NCBI GenBank assembly: GCA_033398695.1
Contig: CM065815.1
Location: 143,203,001-143,267,000, forward strand
Direction: 5' to 3'
DNA: 64,000 bases
Source: Orobanche coerulescens
Taxonomy: Eukaryota; Streptophyta; Magnoliopsida; Lamiales; Orobanchaceae
The notes beneath the pieces are model-generated. The model saw nothing but the letters and a program-made list of their open reading frames with translations, was not told the origin of the DNA and made no database searches. The position numbers were made by a program, and so were the translations under genes. The stretch's first letter is position 1. Each line of letters opens with the position of its first letter. Positions 58,586 to 64,000 of the stretch are shown piece after piece.

Positions 58586-58974
58586 CATTTTTGATGCCAA
58601 TGAGTCTTATTTTCGGCCGATGAGGTAGCTTCCGTGTAGGTGGGTCGGCTCCACCATTTTTTTCTTCCAGATATATATGTGATCTTTTTTCAAAAAAAAA
58701 AAAAAGTATAATTCGTTAATAACGTCAACATATGAAAATAATACAGAGAGGAAAGTACACCTACCTCCAGAAATGAAGAACAACCTCAAAGCTATGAGAA
58801 AATATACTCCAAGCTCAAGAACACCTCCTGGTCTCCAAGGAAATGAGCTCCACTCCAAGATTTAAGGCTTAGAAGCAAGTTGGGGGAGGTTGATATCGGT
58901 TTGGGAGTGCAGAGGGACGATATATGGAGAGAGAATCGGTTTGGAGTTGTGAAGAAATGAAAAACAGGCTGGTC

Positions 58975-58984
58975 CTATAAATAG
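58975..58984 (-). promoter_or_regulatory. TATA box of LTR D
   Basis: CTATTTATAG on the minus strand lies about 12 bp downstream, in gene orientation, of the last palindrome. It is a good plant TATA candidate. Confidence 0.65.
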
Positions 58985-58996
58985 ACTGTACAGACT

Positions 58997-59332
58997 TAGC
59001 GCACGCTAACGGGAAGCTTTAGTGTACGCTAACACACTTACGTGCGCTAATTGGTTAATATTACGTACGTAAGCGGCTTACAGTGGCTACTGTCTTGAAT
59101 TCGCAGGTCGCTAGCGCACGCTAATGAAAAAGGGGTTTCGCACGCTAATAAAAGTTGACTCTGGCCGACATGACAGCTCAGACCTTACTCACATGCATGC
59201 CAACGGCTAAGGAGTTCACGTGCTGAAGTCAACTGATGCCAGATTCCCTCTTAGCGTACGCCACAGAGGAAACATTACGCATGCTAAGGCACAGGATTAG
59301 CGTACGTTAATCATACTATGTAGCGTACGCTA
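58997..59332 (-). repeat. Phased palindrome array in LTR D
   Basis: Variants of TAGCGTACGCTA start on the plus strand at 59252, about 59275, 59298 and 59321 (exact 23-bp steps; perfect palindrome at 59321). Another pair lies at 58997 and 59020 (23 bp). Further copies end at 59049 and 59072 (23 bp apart), and others end at 59123 and 59147 (24 bp). TTACGTACGTAA at 59061 is a perfect palindrome. Spacers are unrelated. Confidence 0.9.
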
Positions 59333-59530
59333 CATCAACAGAAAAATTCGAAAATGCAACTCTCTAATTAACATCGAATCATCACATATGAAATGAAATA
59401 ACAACGATATGAAATTCAAATCTATAATACCTCAACATAATACTAAATGCAACGATTCATGATAATCAGATTATCTGAATAATACAATGACAGGTAAAAA
59501 TGAAAAATTACAGTCGGATATTACATACTC

Positions 59531-59543
59531 TCCCCCTTAAAAG
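59531..59543 (-). other. Polypurine tract of element D
   Basis: CTTTTAAGGGGGA on the minus strand lies just upstream of the LTR start at 59525. It shares the CTTTTAAGGGGG of element A. Confidence 0.85.
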
Positions 59544-59559
59544 AGTTTCGTCCTCGAAA

Positions 59560-62501
59560 CTAAGGGGTTAATAACTCGGGGTATCTCGCTCGCATACTAT
59601 CCTCGGTTTCTCACGTAGCCTCCTCGACTCCGTGTCGTGACCACTGAACTTTCAGTAGGGGAATCGTCTTGTTCCTCAACTGCTTGACCCTCCTCTCGAG
59701 TATCCGCACAGGACGCTCCTCGTACGAATGATCATCTGCTAATTCAATCTCTTCGAACTGAAGTACATGGCTCGGATCAGCAACATATTTCCTCAACTGG
59801 GAGATATGAAACACGTTGTGAATCTTACTCAAAGTCGATGGCAAGGCTAGTCGATAGGCCAGATCACCTACATGCTCCAAAACCTCAAACGGCCCAATGT
59901 ACCTCGGGCTCAGCTTGCCCCTCTTCCCAAAACGAAAAAAACCTCGGGTAGGAGACACCTTCATTAACACATGGTCACCAACCTCGAACTCAAGCGATCA
60001 TCGACGGTGGTCAGCATAAGACTTCTGTCGACTTTGAGCCGTTAACAACCGACTCCTAATCAAAGTGATCTTCTCCCGGGCTGCTAATAACATATCGGGT
60101 TCCGTACCCAGAGATTCTGACAGTTCGTCCCAACACAAAGGGGACCTACAGCGACGGCCATATAATGCCTCATACGGTGCCATCTGAATCGAAGCGTGCC
60201 AACTATTATTATAAGTGAATTCCACCAAAGGTAGCCGGGCTTCCCAATCGTCCTTCCAATCAAGAGCACATGCTCTCAACATATTCTCTAACGTCTGGAT
60301 GGTTCTCTCAGACTGACCATCGGTCTGTGGATGAAAAGCCATACTGAAATTCAACTGCGTGTCCATCGCACGATGAACTGCCTTCCAGAAGTGCGACACG
60401 AATCGCCCGTCATGGTCTGATACAATACTCTTGGGGGTACCATGTAATCTCACGATTTCCTTAATAAATAGTTGGGCCATCTCTCGGGACCCCACATGTC
60501 CGTAATCTCCAAAAAGTGGGCTGATTTGGTCAGACGGTCCACAATCACCCAAATCGTATTTATTCCTCGACGACTTGTCGGCAAGCTAGTGATAAAATCC
60601 ATAGATATGTCCTCTCATTTCCACTCGGGAATTGGCAGCGGTTTCAACATTCCTGCGGGTCGCTGGTGCTCAATCTTAACCTACTGACAGGTTAAACATC
60701 TCGAAACGAATTCGGCAACCTCACGTTTCATATTCCCCCACCAATAATTCTGGTTCAAATCCTTATACATCTTGCTAGATCCCGGGTGAATAGAGTACGG
60801 GGTAGCATGTGCTTCTCTCATGATAGAGTTCCTCAACTCTTCGTTAGTGGGTACACAAACTCGATTTCTAAAACGCATCAATCCATCCTCGTGGATCACG
60901 AATCCAGGGGCTTTCCCTTGGGTTACCTCTTCCCAAACTCGAGATAATAATGGGTCCGTAATTTGCTTCGATTTGATCATATCATCAAGAGACGAAGAAA
61001 TCTCAAGGGTGCAAAGTTGTCCCTGAATATGCTGTAACCAAACTTCAATTTCTGGCCTCATAAGGTCTAACTGCAACTCTCTCCGTGCTGTCAAACGACT
61101 CAGCATCTGCTCCTGCACTGTCTTACGGCTCAATGCATCGGCAACCACATTTTCTTTACCCGGATGATAAAGGATCTCGATATCATAGTCCTTGATTAAT
61201 TCTAGCCACCTTATCTGTCTCATGTTCAACTCCTTCTGAGTAAAAATGTACTTTAGGCTCTTGTGGTCTGTAAAGATCTGGCAGGTAACTCCATAAAGAT
61301 AGTGACGCCAGATTTTCAAAGCAAACACCACAGCTGCTAACTCCAAGTCATGGGTCGGATAGTTAACTTCAAAGGGTCGCAATTGTCTCGACGCATAGGC
61401 AATCACTTTCCCTTCCTGCATTCGTACACATCTCAGACCCTGTCTCGACGCATCACTATACACCACAAATCCTTCCGTTCCTTTTGGTAAGACCAAAACA
61501 GGTGCCGAAATCAATCAACTATTGAGCTCATCAAAACTTTGCTGACATGTTTCTGACCACAAATACTTCTTGTCCTTTCGCAGTAAGTTAGTCATCGGTT
61601 GCACAATTTTAGAAAATCCTTCTACGAACCGTCGGTAGTAACCTGCTAGGCTGAGAAAACTACGAACTTCCTTCACGTTCTTCGGTGGTAGCCAATCTCG
61701 AATGGCTTCCGTCTTTTGTGGGTCCACTCTCATCCCTTCGGCTGATATCACATGCCCGAGAAAGACAACCTCAGGCATCCAGAATTCACACTTAGAAAAT
61801 TTCCCATAAAGCTGTTCCCGCCTCAATGTATCAAGAACTTGGTGGAGATGACGCTCGTGCTCTTCGTGGTCACGAGAGTAAATAAGAATGTCGTCAATAA
61901 AAACAACTACAAAGCGATCCAGATAGTTAATAAAAACTCGATTCATCAACTCCATGAATACCGCCGGTGCATTAGTCAGTCCAAATGGCATCACCACAAA
62001 CTCATAATGCCCATAGCGAGTACGGAATGCTGTCTTCGAAATGTCAAACTCTCGAATCCTCAACTGATGATAACCAGATCTCAAGTCGATCTTAGAAAAC
62101 ACGGCAGCTCCCTGAAGTTGGTCCAATAAATCATCAATACGAGGCAAAGGATACTTGTTCTTGATGGTTACCTTGTTCAGCTCACAGTAATCAATACATA
62201 AGCGCAGAGATCCATCTTTCTTCCATACAAATAACACTGGTGCTCCCCAAGGGGACGCACTAGGTCGAATATAGCCCTTGTCAGTCAACTCCTCAAGCTG
62301 GTTCTTCAATTCTTGCATCTCAGTCGAAGCCATACGATACGGTGCTTTTGAAAGCGGGGATGTCCCTGGTTCTAACTCAATAATAAACTCCATGTCACGG
62401 TGCGTAGGTAAGCCTGGCAACTCGTCTGGAAATACATATGGGTAGTCTCGGACTACCGGAATGTCGGCCAATTCAACTGGTCGATCTGCTGTTTTGGCCA
62501 T
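59560..62501 (-). pseudogene. gypsy Pol of element D: RT, RNase H, integrase, chromodomain-like tail, broken
   Basis: Read on the minus strand it runs from [18 protein letters not shown] through RT with catalytic FIDD at 61890-61901. RNase H ([20 protein letters not shown]), the integrase zinc site (CLTCQ near 60681), core motifs (VSDHDGRF, DGQSERT) and the tail (IPLLKVQWSRHGVEEAT) follow. In-frame stops interrupt it near 61512 (TGA), 60678 (TAG), about 60620 (TGA, at a Trp codon in A), about 59990 (TGA) and 59608 (TGA, Trp in A). A one-base loss near 60474 shifts the frame in integrase. Most stops fit C-to-T or G-to-A changes at Gln, Arg or Trp codons. Protein order and motifs match element A. 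Confidence 0.94.
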
Positions 62502-64000
62502 GTATCACCAATAACCAATACATCGTTGATTAAGCAGTTTCACTGCTTTCATAGTGCTGATGACTCTCCTAGAACGACTGGGATTATCCCCTCGAAAGAT
62601 ACACTTGAAACCATCATCAGAAGTGACGGTTACCATCCGCTTGCAGACACTGAGTATTGTATCATGACGATCCATCCAATCGATACCCAAGATTATATCA
62701 TCCTTAGGTAAATCGACTACAATCAGATTTGACAACCACTCACGGTCGTTCAAATGAATCGTACAGTCCTGGACTTCACGATTTCCAATAATTCTTCTAC
62801 CATCAGGTAGACCAATCACGTAGGGCTCACAATTGATAACATGGTCTAGAGGCAAACGACTTAAACAAGAAGAAGATATAAAGGAGTGTGAAGCACCGGT
62901 ATCAAAAAGAACACACACATGATGGAAGTGGATCTCGAGTATACCTGAAATCATGCTGGCCTCGGGATCGTCAGCTTTCTTCATCTCGTAAATCCTGGGT
63001 TTCGCAGTTCCGGCACCAGGTGTACCACTTTGATTCCCACGGCCCATTCCCCTATTCGCCCCGGTGGTCTGATAGGAAGCAGACGGAGGCATCCGGTTCT
63101 GGACAGAGGACTGAACTGGAGCATGAGATGCTACTGGTTCATGTCCGGGCCCACTCCTGCAAAAACGAGCACGATGACCATTCTTACCACAAGTATGGCA
63201 TGTGATGGTAGGCTTTGGGCATTTGAAGTTGATATGCCCCTGGACCCCACAATTATGACACACCACGGATGAGGGAACCATTCGAGAGTGCGATCCGGCG
63301 GGCTTTGACGCCATGGGTGGTTGATCAGAAGGGTTTGGCAATGACTGGGGCTTCCTGAATGTCCCCCGATTACTCTCAGTCTGGTTCTGGTTCCTGGATC
63401 TTTTGTTGTTGGACTGTGGTTGTTTCTTGGAAATCTTCTTCGCGGTGAGTTCGTACTCCAGAGCTTTCTCGATGAACTCTGGTAAGGTAGTACAATGGTG
63501 ATTCAACAGCTGCATTCTCATTCGGGGTTTAAGCCTCTTGAGAAAGTATTTGATCTTATCGGCCTCTGTTCGGATAATTGTCATGGCGAAAGGAAGGAGT
63601 GCCTGGAATTTCTCAGCAACAGATAATACATCATCGTCTTCAGACGGGTCGGGGCTCAGTAGTTCCGACAGTTTGGCCTCATGGAGTGGCCCTGGATAGT
63701 AACGGTCTAGCATGAGGTTTTTAAATTCCTCCCAAGTGTAAACACCATCAGCTGGCCTTACTGAAAGCCACCAGGTGTGAGCGCCTTTGCTAAGATAATA
63801 CGCGGCTACCGAGACGCGGTTCTCTTCCGGGCAGTCCACCATCTAGAAAAGTTTCTCGAAATGCTCGATCCAATGCACAATTTCAGCAGGCTCAGAGGAG
63901 CCTTCAAAGGTCGGTGGTCGCTGGCGAGAGATGTCGCTGATAATCCGACTCACGGGTCCGCCAATCACAAGAGGAGGATGAGGTCCCTGTTGCTGGCCAG
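62502..64000 (-). pseudogene. gypsy Gag-protease of element D, partial, broken
   Basis: The gag domain (SRIISDISRQRPPTFEGSSEP, then CPEENRVSVAAYYLSKGAHTWW) enters from the window edge. A TAG at 63843-63845 interrupts it right after EHFEKLF. The frame then runs through two CCHC knuckles (CHNCGVQGHINFKC and CHTCGKNGHRARFC) into protease without a break. Protease has [11 protein letters not shown], with DTG at 62895-62903. A TGA lies near 62505, where A has a Cys codon. This copy shows that gag and protease share one frame in the family, so the shift in A is a lesion. The N-terminus is outside the window. Confidence 0.93.

Larger units (their letters stand above)
52676..58704 (+). mobile_element. 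Full-length plant L1-type LINE nested in the LTR of D
   Basis: The element is about 6.03 kb: a 5' untranslated region of 185 bp beginning near CTCTCTCTCTCT, ORF1, ORF2 and a poly-A tail at 58692-58704. A target duplication AGTATAATTCGTTAAT flanks it (copies ending at 52675 and 58720; the first A may belong to the tail). Both ORFs and an untruncated 5' end make it a complete insertion. Frameshifts and stops in both ORFs now disable it. Confidence 0.94.
58721..59525 (-). repeat. 3' LTR of element D, promoter-side part
   Basis: In gene orientation the LTR starts TGTAATATCCGAC at 59525. It holds the palindrome array and a TATA box. The part downstream is cut by the LINE at 58705-58720. Confidence 0.88.
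50611..64000 (-). mobile_element. Ty3/gypsy chromovirus-type element (element D), runs out of window
   Basis: On the minus strand, gag, protease, RT, RNase H, integrase and a chromodomain-like tail run from the window edge to 59560. A polypurine tract and a 3' LTR (59525 down to 50611) follow. The LTR end matches that of element A (GCCTGGTGGGTCCCAGT, then GCCGCC and TTTTGGGGTGTTACA). Proteins are close relatives of those of A throughout. The LTR is about 2.87 kb without the nested LINE. Many stops disable it. Confidence 0.95.

Overview
The window reads as a transposable-element-dense stretch of a flowering-plant nuclear genome. The evidence is Ty1/copia and Ty3/gypsy chromovirus-type LTR elements, plant-type L1 and RTE LINEs, Stowaway-, Harbinger- and Mutator-like inverted-repeat elements, Helitron-type termini and a plant-like tRNA-Ser(CGA). 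The tRNA is the only host gene I can support. Every long coding region is a decayed transposon gene. The species cannot be told from the sequence.

Layout. 1-15440 is a Ty1/copia element whose 3' LTR is split by a 9.8-kb Ty3/gypsy element (A, 5097-14861, TSD GAACT). 15441-20093 carries a Mutator-like foldback, an AT-rich relic, a Harbinger/Tourist-like element with a Stowaway MITE inside it, and a small Mutator-like MITE. 20161-22005 (minus) is a 5'-truncated RTE LINE. 23220-23301 (minus) is tRNA-Ser. 23860-32635 is a Mutator-like TIR element (TSD TTAAAACTA) split by a non-coding gypsy-type LARD (B, 24596-32302, minus, TSD AAAAG). 33484-34597 is a giant foldback (TSD CCTAAATAC). 34874-38062 (minus) is a broken reverse transcriptase with an apparent restriction-like endonuclease domain at its C-terminus. 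38569-39741 is a Harbinger-type Myb/SANT-like accessory gene. 41837-50540 is a gag-only gypsy-type element (C, TSD AAAAA) with a second Stowaway copy. 50611-64000 (minus) is a further gypsy chromovirus (D) whose 3' LTR was hit by a full-length L1 LINE (52676-58704).

How the parts relate. A and D have the same polyprotein order (gag with two zinc knuckles, protease, RT, RNase H, integrase, chromodomain-like tail) and matching LTR ends. B and C share LTR ends with each other but lack pol, so they could only have moved with help in trans. B also shares an internal LTR block and the same palindrome with A.

The most striking signal is that the LTRs of A, C and D, and a leader segment of C, carry arrays of short CpG-rich palindromes spaced about 21-23 bp centre to centre. 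The palindrome sequence differs between A, C and D, and the spacers diverge. The LTR arrays end just upstream of a TATA-like box. B has a degenerate version. I know of no described system with this layout, but I could run no search.
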